Positions 7,120 through 16,140 of a stretch of 33,636 bases of DNA are shown here, piece after piece. The stretch comes from Rhodoferax sp. (GTDB lineage Bacteria > Pseudomonadota > Gammaproteobacteria > Burkholderiales > Burkholderiaceae_C). The translations under genes and the position numbers were made by a program. Position 1 is the stretch's first letter. The number at the start of each line of letters is the position of its first letter. Location of the stretch: positions 1 through 33,636 of the forward strand of contig NZ_JAGPBB010000045.1 of assembly GCF_018063565.1 (NCBI RefSeq), given 5' to 3'. The notes beneath the pieces are model-generated. The model saw only the letters and a program-made list of their open reading frames with translations. It made no database searches and had not been told where the DNA came from.

Positions 7120-10100
7120 TCAAGCCAGATGACGCAGCTCGCGCAACGCCACCGAGATGGGTGCCAGGTCGGCGTTGTGTGATGCGACCGTTTGCAGCAA
7201 CTGGGCAATATGGCTGATCTGCGAGGCATGCTGGGTGGCCCAGGCGTCGATGGTGCCGTGGTTGGCCAGCACCATCTTGCTGATCTGCCCGGCAATGGCG
7301 TACACATCATCACGCGCGCTGGCACGTGCCTGGGTTTGCCACAGGCTGTCGGTGGGCAGGCGTTTGATCTGGGCGCGCCAGTCCGCCAGGCCCAGCTTGG
7401 TCTCCAGCGCAAAATAAGTGCGTGCAGCTTGCTCCAATGACACCTTGGCGAGATCTGCCAGATCGACCAGATCGAGCGCCGGGAAGATGAACTCCAGCGC
7501 GGTGAGGTTTTGCGCCAGATCGGCCGCGACCCCGGCCTGTACAAGCTGCTGTGCGGCTTGCTGCCACTGCGTCTTGGCAGGTTCGGGCAACCACGATGCC
7601 AAGTTGGCACGCAGTTCGGCGGCACTCGGCTGGTAGCGCGCGATCAGTGTTGGCAGGTCACCGCCCTTGGCCCGCAGGCGCAAAATCCAGCGCGAGGCGC
7701 GCTGCGCCATCGAGAGCAGCTGACCCAGGAGTTCCAGTTGCAAAGCACTGGGTACCCGCAAATCCAGCGCATCAATCTGGTCCCACAGCGGTTCGAGCGC
7801 GAAAATTTCCCGAGCCAGGGTATAGGCGCGTACCACATCGGCGGTACTGGCCGCCGCCTCGGTCGACAGAAAGTTGATAAAGGTAGCCCCGGTGCGGTTG
7901 ATCACCGTGTTGGCCACAAAGGTGGCGATGATCTCGCGACGCAGCGGATGACGTGCCATCACATCGGCAAAGCGGGCCGACAGGGCCTGCGGAAAGTAGG
8001 CGCTCAGGGTGCGGTTGAAATAGGGATCGTCGGGCAGGTTGCTGGCCACCAGATCGTCAAACACGGCGATCTTGGCGTAAGCCAGCACCACGGCGCCTTC
8101 GGGCGCGGTCAGCCCGGTGCGGGCCGTGCGCCGACGTGCAATTTCTTCGTCACTCGGCAGGAACTCGATGGCGCGGTGCAGTTTGCCTGCACCTTCCAGC
8201 GATTGCATCAGGCGTTGCTGGGCATCGAGCACATACAGGGGACGCTGGCAGGCCACGTCCAGCGCCTGGGTCTGGTAATAGTTGTCGGCCAGCACCAACT
8301 GCGCAACCTCGCCGGTCATCGAGGCGAGCAGGTCATTGCGCTGTTTGAAGGTCAGGTCACCCGCCTCGACCACGCGGTCGAGCAAAATCTTGATGTTGAC
8401 TTCGTGGTCCGAACAGTCGACACCGGCCGAGTTGTCGATGGCGTCGGTATAGATGCGTCCACCGGCCTGGGCAAATTCGATGCGACCCAGCTGGGTGCAG
8501 CCCAGGTTGCCCCCTTCTACCAGTACCTTGCAGCGCAGTTCATTGCCGTTGACCCGGAACGCATCACCGGCCTTGTCACCGGCCTGCTGATGGGATTCGC
8601 ACGAGGACTTGACGTAGGTGCCAATGCCGCCGTTGTAGAGCAGGTCAACCGGCGCCTTGAGCAGTGCATTGAGCACCTCGACCGGGCTTAACTCGGCGCT
8701 CGCAACGCCAAGCACCGTGCAGGCCGCATCGGACAGCCGGATGGATTTGGCGCTGCGTGGGTACACGCCCCCACCCGCTGAGATCAGTCGCTTGTCGAAG
8801 TCGTCCCAACTCGAGCGGGCAAGGCCGAACAGGCGTTGGCGTTCGGCAAAGCTGCGCGCGACATCAGGTTGCGGATCAATGAAGATGTGCCGGTGATCAA
8901 ACGCGGCGACCAGACAGATGTGTTCGGACAGCAACATACCGTTGCCAAACACATCGCCGGACATGTCGCCAATGCCGACCACGGTGAAAGGGCTGGTCTG
9001 GGTGTCGCGCCCCAGGGCTCTGAAGTGGCGCTTGGTGGCTTCCCAGGCACCGCGCGCGGTGATGCCCATTTTCTTGTGGTCGTAACCGACCGAGCCACCC
9101 GAGGCAAACGCATCGCCCAGCCAGAAGCCGTAGGCCGCCGAGATGCTGTTGGCAATATCGGAGAAGCTGGCAGTGCCTTTGTCGGCAGCGACCACCAGGT
9201 AAGGGTCGTCCGGATCATGGCGCACCACGTCGACCGGTGGCACCACCGTGCCATGGACCAGGTTGTCGGTGAGGTCGAGCAGGCCGGACAGGAACATTTT
9301 GTAACAGGCGATGCCTTCGGCCATGGTGGCGTCGCGGTCGGCCGGGTTGGGCGGATTTTTCAGGACAAAACCACCTTTGGAGCCGACCGGAACAATCACG
9401 ATGTTCTTGACGTGTTGCGCCTTCACCAGGCCCAGTATCTCGGTGCGGAAGTCTTCGCGCCGGTCTGACCAGCGGATACCACCCCGCGCCACCTTGCCGT
9501 TGCGCAAATGCAAGCCCTCGGTACGGGGCGAATAAACCCAGATCTCGAACATCGGCTTGGGATCAGGTACCCCGGGCAGCTGGTGCGGATCGAACTTGAA
9601 GCTGAGGTAGCCCTTGGGTAGCCCAGCCGGACTGCGCTGCCAGGCGTTGGTGCGCAAGGTGGCACCAATGGCACCCAGAAACTGCCGCAGGATGCGGTCT
9701 TCGTCCAGACTGGCCACTTGCGCCAGTTGGGCATGGATTTGCGCGATCAGGTTCTGCTGTGCGACGCCTCGATCGCCCGCCTGGGCGGGGTCAAAACGCG
9801 CCGCAAACAGGTCGTACAACAGCTGGGCGATATCCGAGTTCCTGAACAGTGCACCCTCGATGTAACTTTGGCTGAAGGCAAAACCCAGCTGCTTGAAATA
9901 GCGGGTGTAAGCGCGCAGTACAGCAATGGCGCGTGCGTCCAGTGCGGTCTGCAGCACCAGTTTGTTGAGGTCATCGCTGTCGACATCACCCTGCCAGACC
10001 TGCATGAAAAGCGACTCAAACCGCGAGCGGATGCGGGTGACATCCGTATCGGCGGCAAACTGCAGGCCAAGGTCGTGCAGCCAGTATTCACCGGCAGTGT

Positions 10101-11877
10101 TGTCGACGACCTTGTAGGGGTGCTCGTCCACCACGCGGGCACCCATGCGCTCCAGTACAGGCAAAGAGTCTGACAGCGCAACCTTGCCAATGCGATAGAT
10201 CTTCAGGCGCATTTCGCCGGCACCAGCGTCCAGAGGCCGGTAGAGTTTGACAGCAGTCGGTCGCTCAGGCGACAAGTCGGCCAGCATCACCACGTCGTCG
10301 GCTGCCACCGCGCCGGAAAAGTTCTCCTGATAGGCACCAGGAAAACCGTTGGCAAACCGCGATGCCAACGCCAGGCCCTGACTCTCGCCATGCACATACA
10401 ACAGCGTGCTTCGGCACTCGTCTTCCCAACGCTGAGCCAGCCGGGCGATGCGCGCCTCCAGAGCCAGCAGGTCAGGGGCTGCCGGCGCATCGGTGCCGGC
10501 TCGCACCAGGTAATGCACCCGCGCCATTGGGTTGTCGGTGAGCATGGGGGTGAACTCAATGGACTGTCCGCCCAATGTGCGAATCAGCTCTTCTCCAATG
10601 CGCGTGCGCAGCTCGGTGTGGTAGCGGTCGCGTGGAACAAATACTTGCACCGACGTGAATCGGCCAAATGGGTCACGCCGGGCAAACAGCCGCGTGCGCT
10701 GACGCTCCTGCAGGCGCAGGATGCCGATCGCGTGGGTGATCAGCGTGTCGGGATCGACCTGAAACAATTCATCTCGCGGATAAGCGTCGAGAATGGCCTG
10801 CAAGGACTTGGCGGCGTGACTGTCGGGCACCACACCGGCGCTGTGCATCACCAGGGCACAACGCTGGCGAATTTGCGGAATCTCGGACACCGGTGCGGCA
10901 TAGGCTTTGGAGGTGTAGAGCCCCAGAAACCGCGACTCACCCACCAGCTTGCCCGCATCGTCAAACCGTTTGACGGCGATGCAGTCAAGCCATGCCGGTC
11001 GGTGCACGGTCGAGCGCGACATGGCCTTGGTGAGCAGCACCAGCTGATCTGACTTGAGGTAGATCTGCGCATCAGGGGGTAACACATTGACTGCGCTGCG
11101 AGGCTCACCACGCAGGATGCCCAGCCCCGTCTCAGGCAAAGCCACCAACTCGATGTCGTCACCAGTACGCTGCAAATCGTATTCGCGGGCACCCAGGAAG
11201 GTGAAATGGCGGTCCTCCAGCCAGCGCAGGAAATCAACCCCTTCCTGTTGGGACGCCGTCAATAACCCAGGTTGGCAGGAACTGGCGCACAGTCGCTGCA
11301 GCCGGGCAAGCATCTGGCTCCAATCAGTGACTGCGGCGTGGACATCGCCCAGCACACCTGCCAATTCGAGCGCCAGCGCCTGGCGCTCAGCAGCTTGCAC
11401 GATGCGGTCACACTCAACAAAAATCAGTGACTTGACAGGTTCGCAATGCTGGCCGTCGGTGGCCGCGAGTTGAGTCCTGGTCAACCGTCCGCCCGCATCG
11501 CGCGTCAGCACCAGCAGGGGGTGAACGATCCAGTGGGCCGTCCGGGCACTGCGATTGACCGCCATGGCAACCGAATCAACCAGAAAAGGCATGTCGTCAT
11601 GGGCGATCTGGATCACGGTGTGTTCGCTGGTAAATCCATCTTCCGCCAGATCAGGATTGAAGACGCGGATGCGTGCGCCATGGCGGTTGGGTACGCTATC
11701 GAGCAAGCGCAGATGCGCCTGGGCAATGCCGAACAACTGTTCGGTGCTGCGCGCCTGCAGTTCGTCGGGGTCGGCGTTTTCAAAGTAGGCTAAAACAAAC
11801 TCCGTCAACTCTGCAGCCATGGCTCCAGCATTGTCCAGGGTGTAACTGCGAAGGTTGGCAAGTGCGACATGACTCAT
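7120..11877 (-). CDS. gdhB: NAD-dependent glutamate dehydrogenase, large (about 180 kDa) type
   Basis: This 1585-residue protein is of the bacterial GDH-180 family (usual length about 1600), which deaminates glutamate to 2-oxoglutarate and ammonium with NAD+. The long N-terminal half (about 1-700) is the regulatory region with ACT-like folds, starting MSHVALANLRSYTLDNA. The catalytic core has the hallmark GGIRWSDRREDFRTEILGL followed by KAQHVKNIVIVPVGSKGGF (about residues 795-835). Further on are GDMSGDVFGNGMLLS and the segment NSAGVDCSDHEVNIK, both family signatures. AGGAGA lies 5 nt before the ATG. The gene stands alone, convergent with the small-protein pair (24-nt gap). It is intact, with no frameshift. 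It probably serves amino-acid catabolism and feeds NADH to complex I. Confidence 0.96.
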   Translation of the reverse strand: MSHVALANLRSYTLDNAGAMAAELTEFVLAYFENADPDELQARSTEQLFGIAQAHLRLLDSVPNRHGARIRVFNPDLAEDGFTSEHTVIQIAHDDMPFLVDSVAMAVNRSARTAHWIVHPLLVLTRDAGGRLTRTQLAATDGQHCEPVKSLIFVECDRIVQAAERQALALELAGVLGDVHAAVTDWSQMLARLQRLCASSCQPGLLTASQQEGVDFLRWLEDRHFTFLGAREYDLQRTGDDIELVALPETGLGILRGEPRSAVNVLPPDAQIYLKSDQLVLLTKAMSRSTVHRPAWLDCIAVKRFDDAGKLVGESRFLGLYTSKAYAAPVSEIPQIRQRCALVMHSAGVVPDSHAAKSLQAILDAYPRDELFQVDPDTLITHAIGILRLQERQRTRLFARRDPFGRFTSVQVFVPRDRYHTELRTRIGEELIRTLGGQSIEFTPMLTDNPMARVHYLVRAGTDAPAAPDLLALEARIARLAQRWEDECRSTLLYVHGESQGLALASRFANGFPGAYQENFSGAVAADDVVMLADLSPERPTAVKLYRPLDAGAGEMRLKIYRIGKVALSDSLPVLERMGARVVDEHPYKVVDNTAGEYWLHDLGLQFAADTDVTRIRSRFESLFMQVWQGDVDSDDLNKLVLQTALDARAIAVLRAYTRYFKQLGFAFSQSYIEGALFRNSDIAQLLYDLFAARFDPAQAGDRGVAQQNLIAQIHAQLAQVASLDEDRILRQFLGAIGATLRTNAWQRSPAGLPKGYLSFKFDPHQLPGVPDPKPMFEIWVYSPRTEGLHLRNGKVARGGIRWSDRREDFRTEILGLVKAQHVKNIVIVPVGSKGGFVLKNPPNPADRDATMAEGIACYKMFLSGLLDLTDNLVHGTVVPPVDVVRHDPDDPYLVVAADKGTASFSDIANSISAAYGFWLGDAFASGGSVGYDHKKMGITARGAWEATKRHFRALGRDTQTSPFTVVGIGDMSGDVFGNGMLLSEHICLVAAFDHRHIFIDPQPDVARSFAERQRLFGLARSSWDDFDKRLISAGGGVYPRSAKSIRLSDAACTVLGVASAELSPVEVLNALLKAPVDLLYNGGIGTYVKSSCESHQQAGDKAGDAFRVNGNELRCKVLVEGGNLGCTQLGRIEFAQAGGRIYTDAIDNSAGVDCSDHEVNIKILLDRVVEAGDLTFKQRNDLLASMTGEVAQLVLADNYYQTQALDVACQRPLYVLDAQQRLMQSLEGAGKLHRAIEFLPSDEEIARRRTARTGLTAPEGAVVLAYAKIAVFDDLVASNLPDDPYFNRTLSAYFPQALSARFADVMARHPLRREIIATFVANTVINRTGATFINFLSTEAAASTADVVRAYTLAREIFALEPLWDQIDALDLRVPSALQLELLGQLLSMAQRASRWILRLRAKGGDLPTLIARYQPSAAELRANLASWLPEPAKTQWQQAAQQLVQAGVAADLAQNLTALEFIFPALDLVDLADLAKVSLEQAARTYFALETKLGLADWRAQIKRLPTDSLWQTQARASARDDVYAIAGQISKMVLANHGTIDAWATQHASQISHIAQLLQTVASHNADLAPISVALRELRHLA

Positions 11878-11908
11878 TGTTGTCTCCTGTGTTCCGAACG
11901 TGCGCAGA

Positions 11909-11914
11909 ATTCTA
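11909..11914 (-). promoter_or_regulatory. Possible -10 element of the glutamate dehydrogenase gene
   Basis: Read on the minus strand the hexamer is TAGAAT, one mismatch from TATAAT, about 31 nt before the start codon. No convincing -35 element lies at the usual distance upstream, so this is only a candidate, or a promoter needing an activator. Confidence 0.3.
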
Positions 11915-12018
11915 GGCAGCCCGCGACCATCGCGTGCGCCGCTGAAACACCGCGCATTTAACTATGCAAAAGACACATAACCACATCGACGCGGTGCGGC
12001 GTGACCAGAGGGCCTCTG

Positions 12019-12471
12019 CTATTGCAGCGGGTTTTTCAAGGATTCAGGCAAGGCAAAGGGCAACACGGCAATGCCCTCTTCCAGCAGTGCGACCGCCTCA
12101 ACCGGGCTCGCGATACCCCGAATGGCACGCTCAGGCGCTTCGCCGTAGTGCATCCGACGCGCCTCGCTGACGAACTGTTGGCCGACATCGTCCGTATTGG
12201 CAACAATTTTCCGAGCCATTTCAAGCCACTGTTTCTGTGCAATCAGATCCTGTGGCGTTGACTCGGGTGTGGGGGGGATCGGGCCTGGGTCGCTGTCCTG
12301 CCGGGCGCCGAAGTTGAGTCGAGGCGCACTCAACCGTTTGCTGATGTACCCGTCGCCACACAAGGGGCAGACCAGCATTTGTGTTGCGCACTGGGACTGA
12401 AAGGCATCGTCCGATTCAAACCAGCCCTCAAACACATGCTGGGCGGCACATTGCAGGTCAAAGACGATCAT
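12019..12471 (-). CDS. DUF1178 family protein with N-terminal zinc-ribbon-like cysteines
   Basis: This 150-residue cytoplasmic protein begins MIVFDLQCAAQHVFEGWF and has CPLCG at about residues 36-40. The arrangement C...H-x-F-x-G-W-F...C-P-x-C-G is typical of DUF1178 and suggests a metal-binding finger. The middle is Pro/Asp/Gln-rich, and the C-terminal half is helical, with EMARKIVANTDDVGQQFVSE and the family ending around EGIAVLPFALP. The ATG at 12471 is chosen because the family begins M-I-x-(F/Y)-(D/A)-L. The Nudix gene ends 26 nt upstream, so it is the last gene of the nuo-linked cluster. No biochemical role is known to me; a regulatory or RNA-related role is only a guess from the zinc ribbon. 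Confidence 0.85.
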   Translation of the reverse strand: MIVFDLQCAAQHVFEGWFESDDAFQSQCATQMLVCPLCGDGYISKRLSAPRLNFGARQDSDPGPIPPTPESTPQDLIAQKQWLEMARKIVANTDDVGQQFVSEARRMHYGEAPERAIRGIASPVEAVALLEEGIAVLPFALPESLKNPLQ

Positions 12472-12497
12472 GGGTTGATGCTCGGACCGGGCGCAGT

Positions 12498-13070
12498 TCA
12501 GTCCGACCAATCCAGCGGCCAGGCACCCGTCTGCAAGTTCTGCAACCACAATGCCGCGGTAAGCGTTTTGGCGTCCGTCACGCTGCCATCGCGACACCAA
12601 CCCAGCAACTCAGACAAGCTCGCGGTGAAAACATCCAGCCGTTCACCCTGATCCAGGGAACGCTCGCCGGCCGACAAGCCGCGGGCAAACCAGATGTCGA
12701 TGCGCTCGGTTGAATAGGCCACCACCGGATGCAGACATCCAGCGTAAGCCCACTGACTGGCCATATAGCCCGTTTCTTCACGCAACTCGCGCTTGGCGCA
12801 CAGCAGTGAGGCTTCCCCCGGATCGATCTTCCCGGCCGGAAACTCAATGATGACCCGACCGACCGGATAACGAAACTGTCGCTCCATTACCAGACACATA
12901 TCGCCCTGCTCTTCAAGCAACGGTACCACCATGACCGCGCCAGGGTGGACCACATACTCGCGGGAAGCCACAACCCCGTCACTCAATTCGACCGAGTCCT
13001 TGTAGGCCTGAAGAAAATCGCCCTGGAATAGCTGAACGCCGTCCAGCTTCTTTTCGAACAGATGCCGCAT
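12498..13070 (-). CDS. Nudix hydrolase, ADP-ribose pyrophosphatase-like
   Basis: This 190-residue protein contains a perfect Nudix box: G-x5-E-x7-REL-REE-TG-Y, starting GKIDPGE and ending RELREETGY at about residues 80-102. The preceding VMERQFRYPVGRVIIEFPAG is typical of ADP-ribose pyrophosphatases (NudF/YffH-like), which split ADP-ribose or GDP-mannose into two nucleotidyl or sugar phosphates with Mg2+. The exact substrate cannot be told from sequence. It lies 52 nt downstream of nuoN on the same strand. A house-cleaning role for NAD breakdown products next to the NADH-oxidising complex would make sense but is inferred. The start MRHLFEKKLDGVQLFQG fits the family. Confidence 0.92.
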   Translation of the reverse strand: MRHLFEKKLDGVQLFQGDFLQAYKDSVELSDGVVASREYVVHPGAVMVVPLLEEQGDMCLVMERQFRYPVGRVIIEFPAGKIDPGEASLLCAKRELREETGYMASQWAYAGCLHPVVAYSTERIDIWFARGLSAGERSLDQGERLDVFTASLSELLGWCRDGSVTDAKTLTAALWLQNLQTGAWPLDWSD

Positions 13071-13122
13071 CGGGTCAGACTTTCAGCAGATCAGGCCACG
13101 CCAGTCGTCACGACCCTGAAAC

Positions 13123-14613
13123 TCAGCTGGTCAACATTTTTGCCACGGCGCCGGCACACAGCGTCATCAAGCCGCCTGGCACCAACCCCAACAGCAACAG
13201 CAACCCTCCGTTGAGGGTCAAAACCGCCCGCACATCCAACGCAGCGGTCACGGCCGGTTGGGTCGACACCGGTGCGTCAAAATACATCACCTTGACCACT
13301 CGCAGGTAATAGAACGCGCCCACCAGCGACATCATGACAGCAAATACCGCCAGAGTTACTGACATGGCTCCACCGGAGGACAGCAGCGCCTGCAACACAG
13401 CCAATTTGGCATAAAACCCGACCATGGGTGGAATGCCGGCCAGTGAAAACAGACACATGGCCATGATCCCGGCATAAAACGGACTACGCTGGTTCAATCC
13501 CGCAAAGTCTGCAATTTCCTCACTCTCAAAACCCTGACGCGACAACAGAAGGATCACACCAAAACTTGCCAGCGTGGTCAGCACGTAGGACACCACGTAA
13601 AACATGGCAGATCCATAGGCACCACCAGCTGCTTGCGTGTGCCCATTGATCACACCGGACATGAGACCAATCAGCACAAAACCCATGTGGGAAATGGTCG
13701 AGAACGCCAACATGCGCTTGATGTTGGTTTGCGCAATGGCGGCGAAGTTACCAATGACCAGCGAGGCCATCGCCAGTACCATCAACATTTGCTGCCAGTC
13801 GACGGCCAAGGGCAACAGCCCTTCAACCAGAATCCGGATGAAAACTGCAAAGGCGGCCAGCTTGGGTGCCCCCCCGACCAGCAGGGTGACCACGGTCGGG
13901 GCACCTTGATAAACATCCGGAATCCACATGTGAAATGGCACAACGCCAAGCTTGAACGCCAGACCTGCCACGACAAAGACCAATCCAAAGACCAGAATAC
14001 GATGATCAGCCTTGCCGGTGTTGATGGCAGCAATCACTTCGTGCAAATTCAGAGAACCGGTGGCCCCATATAGCATCGACATGCCGTAAAGCAAAAAGCC
14101 TGACGCCAATGCACCCAAAACAAAATACTTCATCGCAGCCTCGATGGAGACCGGGTGGTCACGACGCAACGCGACCAATGCATAACTTGACAGCGTCAGC
14201 AACTCGATGCCCATGTAGATGACCAGGAAGTTATTGCCTGAAATCATCACAAACATGCCAAGCAGAGAAAAAAGACTCATGCTGAACAGTTCGCCACCGC
14301 GCAACATATCGCGATCAGCCGCGTAGGCGCGTCCGTAGACCAGAGTGACCATCACTGCCACGGTGGCAAACGCCTTGAGCCAGTTGCCCATGGCATCACT
14401 GACCACCATGTTGTCAAAACCATAGATGGTTTGCCCCGTCAGGGCATAACTTACCAGCAGACCGGCTACCGCCGCCAGTGAAAACAGCGTCAGAACGTAG
14501 GTAGGGGTCCGCCCTTTGCCTTTGACACCCAGATCAAACATGGCAATCACACAAGCCATGATGAAAAGAAGCATCTCCGGATAAACAGCGATCAAACTGA
14601 GTTTGTCAATCAT
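13123..14613 (-). CDS. nuoN: NADH-quinone oxidoreductase subunit N (antiporter-like membrane subunit)
   Basis: This 496-residue protein has about 14 membrane helices and is one of the three Mrp-antiporter-like proton channels of complex I. The conserved Glu of helix 5 lies in GIELLTLSSYALVAL, and the conserved Lys of helix 7 in AFKLGVVPFHMWIPDVYQGA. A second Lys sits in QTNIKRMLAFSTISHMGF. Length and motifs are standard. It is the last nuo gene, 41 nt after nuoM. A DUF2818 small membrane gene, which I recall following nuoN in some relatives, is not present here: only 52 nt separate it from the Nudix gene. No damage is seen. Confidence 0.97.
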   Translation of the reverse strand: MIDKLSLIAVYPEMLLFIMACVIAMFDLGVKGKGRTPTYVLTLFSLAAVAGLLVSYALTGQTIYGFDNMVVSDAMGNWLKAFATVAVMVTLVYGRAYAADRDMLRGGELFSMSLFSLLGMFVMISGNNFLVIYMGIELLTLSSYALVALRRDHPVSIEAAMKYFVLGALASGFLLYGMSMLYGATGSLNLHEVIAAINTGKADHRILVFGLVFVVAGLAFKLGVVPFHMWIPDVYQGAPTVVTLLVGGAPKLAAFAVFIRILVEGLLPLAVDWQQMLMVLAMASLVIGNFAAIAQTNIKRMLAFSTISHMGFVLIGLMSGVINGHTQAAGGAYGSAMFYVVSYVLTTLASFGVILLLSRQGFESEEIADFAGLNQRSPFYAGIMAMCLFSLAGIPPMVGFYAKLAVLQALLSSGGAMSVTLAVFAVMMSLVGAFYYLRVVKVMYFDAPVSTQPAVTAALDVRAVLTLNGGLLLLLGLVPGGLMTLCAGAVAKMLTS

Positions 14614-14654
14614 GTCAATCTCTTATTGGGGTGAAGCCACAGGCGCAACGGCCA

Positions 14655-16127
14655 TCACAGCTTTGACTGAGCCACATGCTTGAGCAATTCGGCCACGGAA
14701 ACATCCATCACGTCCGTCATGGGTTTGGGATACAGGCCCATATACAAAACCGCGATCGCAAGAAGACTCAAAAAGAAGAACTCGCGGGCGTTGATGTCAG
14801 AAAGGTGCTTGACGTGGTCGTTGCCCACCGGACCCAGGTAGACCCGCTTGAACATCCACAAGGAGTAAGCTGCACCAAAAATCAGGGCACTGGCAGCCGC
14901 CATGCCAACCCAGAAATTGAACTTGACGGCACCCAGGATCACCATCCACTCACCGACAAATCCGGCGGTTCCGGGCAAACCACAGTTCGCCATGAAGAAC
15001 AACAGGGCAAAGGCGGTGAACTTTGGCATGGTATTGACCACCCCACCGTAACTGGCAATCTCACGGGAATGCACCCGGTCGTACAACACACCAATGCCAA
15101 GAAACATGGCCGCTGAGACAAACCCGTGCGAAATCATTTGCACAATCCCACCGGCAACCCCCAGATCGCTGAAGATGAAGAAACCCAGCGTCACAAAGCC
15201 CATGTGGGCAATGGATGAATAGGCGACCAGTTTCTTCATGTCCTTCTGCACCATGGTCACCAGGCCGACATAAATGACAGCGGCCAGGGACAAACCGATC
15301 ATCAAACCCGCCCACTCATGTGAGGCATCAGGGGTGATGGGCAATGAGAAACGCAGGAAACCATAAGCACCCAGTTTGAGCATGATGGCAGCCAACACGG
15401 CCGAGCCGCCAGTGGGTGCCTCAACGTGTACATCAGGCAACCAGGTATGGACGGGCCACATTGGAACCTTGACGGCGAAGGCGGCCAAAAACGCAAAAAA
15501 CAGCAAGGTCTGCTCGTTCCGGTCCAGCTTGAGCTTGTGCCAGGCCAGCAGGTCAAAACTGCCAGCCGACGCGTTGTAAAGATAAATCAGCGCGATCAGC
15601 ATCAACAAGGAGCCGAGCAAGGTGTAAAGAAAGAATTTGAAAGCCGCATAGATCTTGTTTGGCCCACCCCAGACACCAATGATCAGGTACATGGGGATCA
15701 ACGTTGCTTCAAAAAACACAAAAAACAGCAACCCATCCAACGCACAAAACACGCCAATCATCAAGCCGCTAAGGATCAGGAACGCCCCCATGTACTGATT
15801 GACTCGACTGGTGATCACCTCCCAGCCCGCAATCACCACAATCAGGTTGATGAAAGCCGTCAACAGCACAAACCAGATCGATATGCCATCAATTCCGAGT
15901 TGGTAGTTGATGTGGAACCGCTCAATCCAGGGCGCCATCTCAGTGAACTGCATCGCCGCCGTTGTGGCGTCAAACTGCAGATACAGCGGAATGGTCACCA
16001 GCAGGCTGACCAGAGCACCGATCAGGGCAATCCAACGAACCATGTGTGCCTGATCATCACGACCAAACGACAAAAGTACCACACCGAAGAGGATCGGTGT
16101 CCAAATAGCCAGGCTCAGCAAACCCAT
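14655..16127 (-). CDS. nuoM: NADH-quinone oxidoreductase subunit M (antiporter-like membrane subunit)
   Basis: This 490-residue protein has about 14 membrane helices. The proton-channel Glu is in VFFEATLIPMYLIIGVWGG and the helix-7 Lys in FAVKVPMWPVHTWLPDVHVE. A further Lys is in QKDMKKLVAYSSIAHMGF. All three are hallmarks of NuoM. A good ribosome site (AGGAGA) precedes the ATG, and nuoL ends 13 nt upstream. It works with NuoL and NuoN in the distal membrane arm to pump protons. Its length is close to the usual value, and the reading frame is intact. Confidence 0.98.
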   Translation of the reverse strand: MGLLSLAIWTPILFGVVLLSFGRDDQAHMVRWIALIGALVSLLVTIPLYLQFDATTAAMQFTEMAPWIERFHINYQLGIDGISIWFVLLTAFINLIVVIAGWEVITSRVNQYMGAFLILSGLMIGVFCALDGLLFFVFFEATLIPMYLIIGVWGGPNKIYAAFKFFLYTLLGSLLMLIALIYLYNASAGSFDLLAWHKLKLDRNEQTLLFFAFLAAFAVKVPMWPVHTWLPDVHVEAPTGGSAVLAAIMLKLGAYGFLRFSLPITPDASHEWAGLMIGLSLAAVIYVGLVTMVQKDMKKLVAYSSIAHMGFVTLGFFIFSDLGVAGGIVQMISHGFVSAAMFLGIGVLYDRVHSREIASYGGVVNTMPKFTAFALLFFMANCGLPGTAGFVGEWMVILGAVKFNFWVGMAAASALIFGAAYSLWMFKRVYLGPVGNDHVKHLSDINAREFFFLSLLAIAVLYMGLYPKPMTDVMDVSVAELLKHVAQSKL

Positions 16128-16140
16128 TTTTATATTTCTC

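Noticed and set aside
7510-8691. 393-codon open frame on the plus strand opposite the glutamate dehydrogenase gene
   Set aside because: It has shadow composition, no ribosome site or family motif, and lies inside a well-supported gene.
12007-12019. Palindrome CAGAGGGCCTCTG at the end of the DUF1178 gene
   Set aside because: The stem is only five base pairs with a three-base loop and has no T tract; it may be chance at a coding end.
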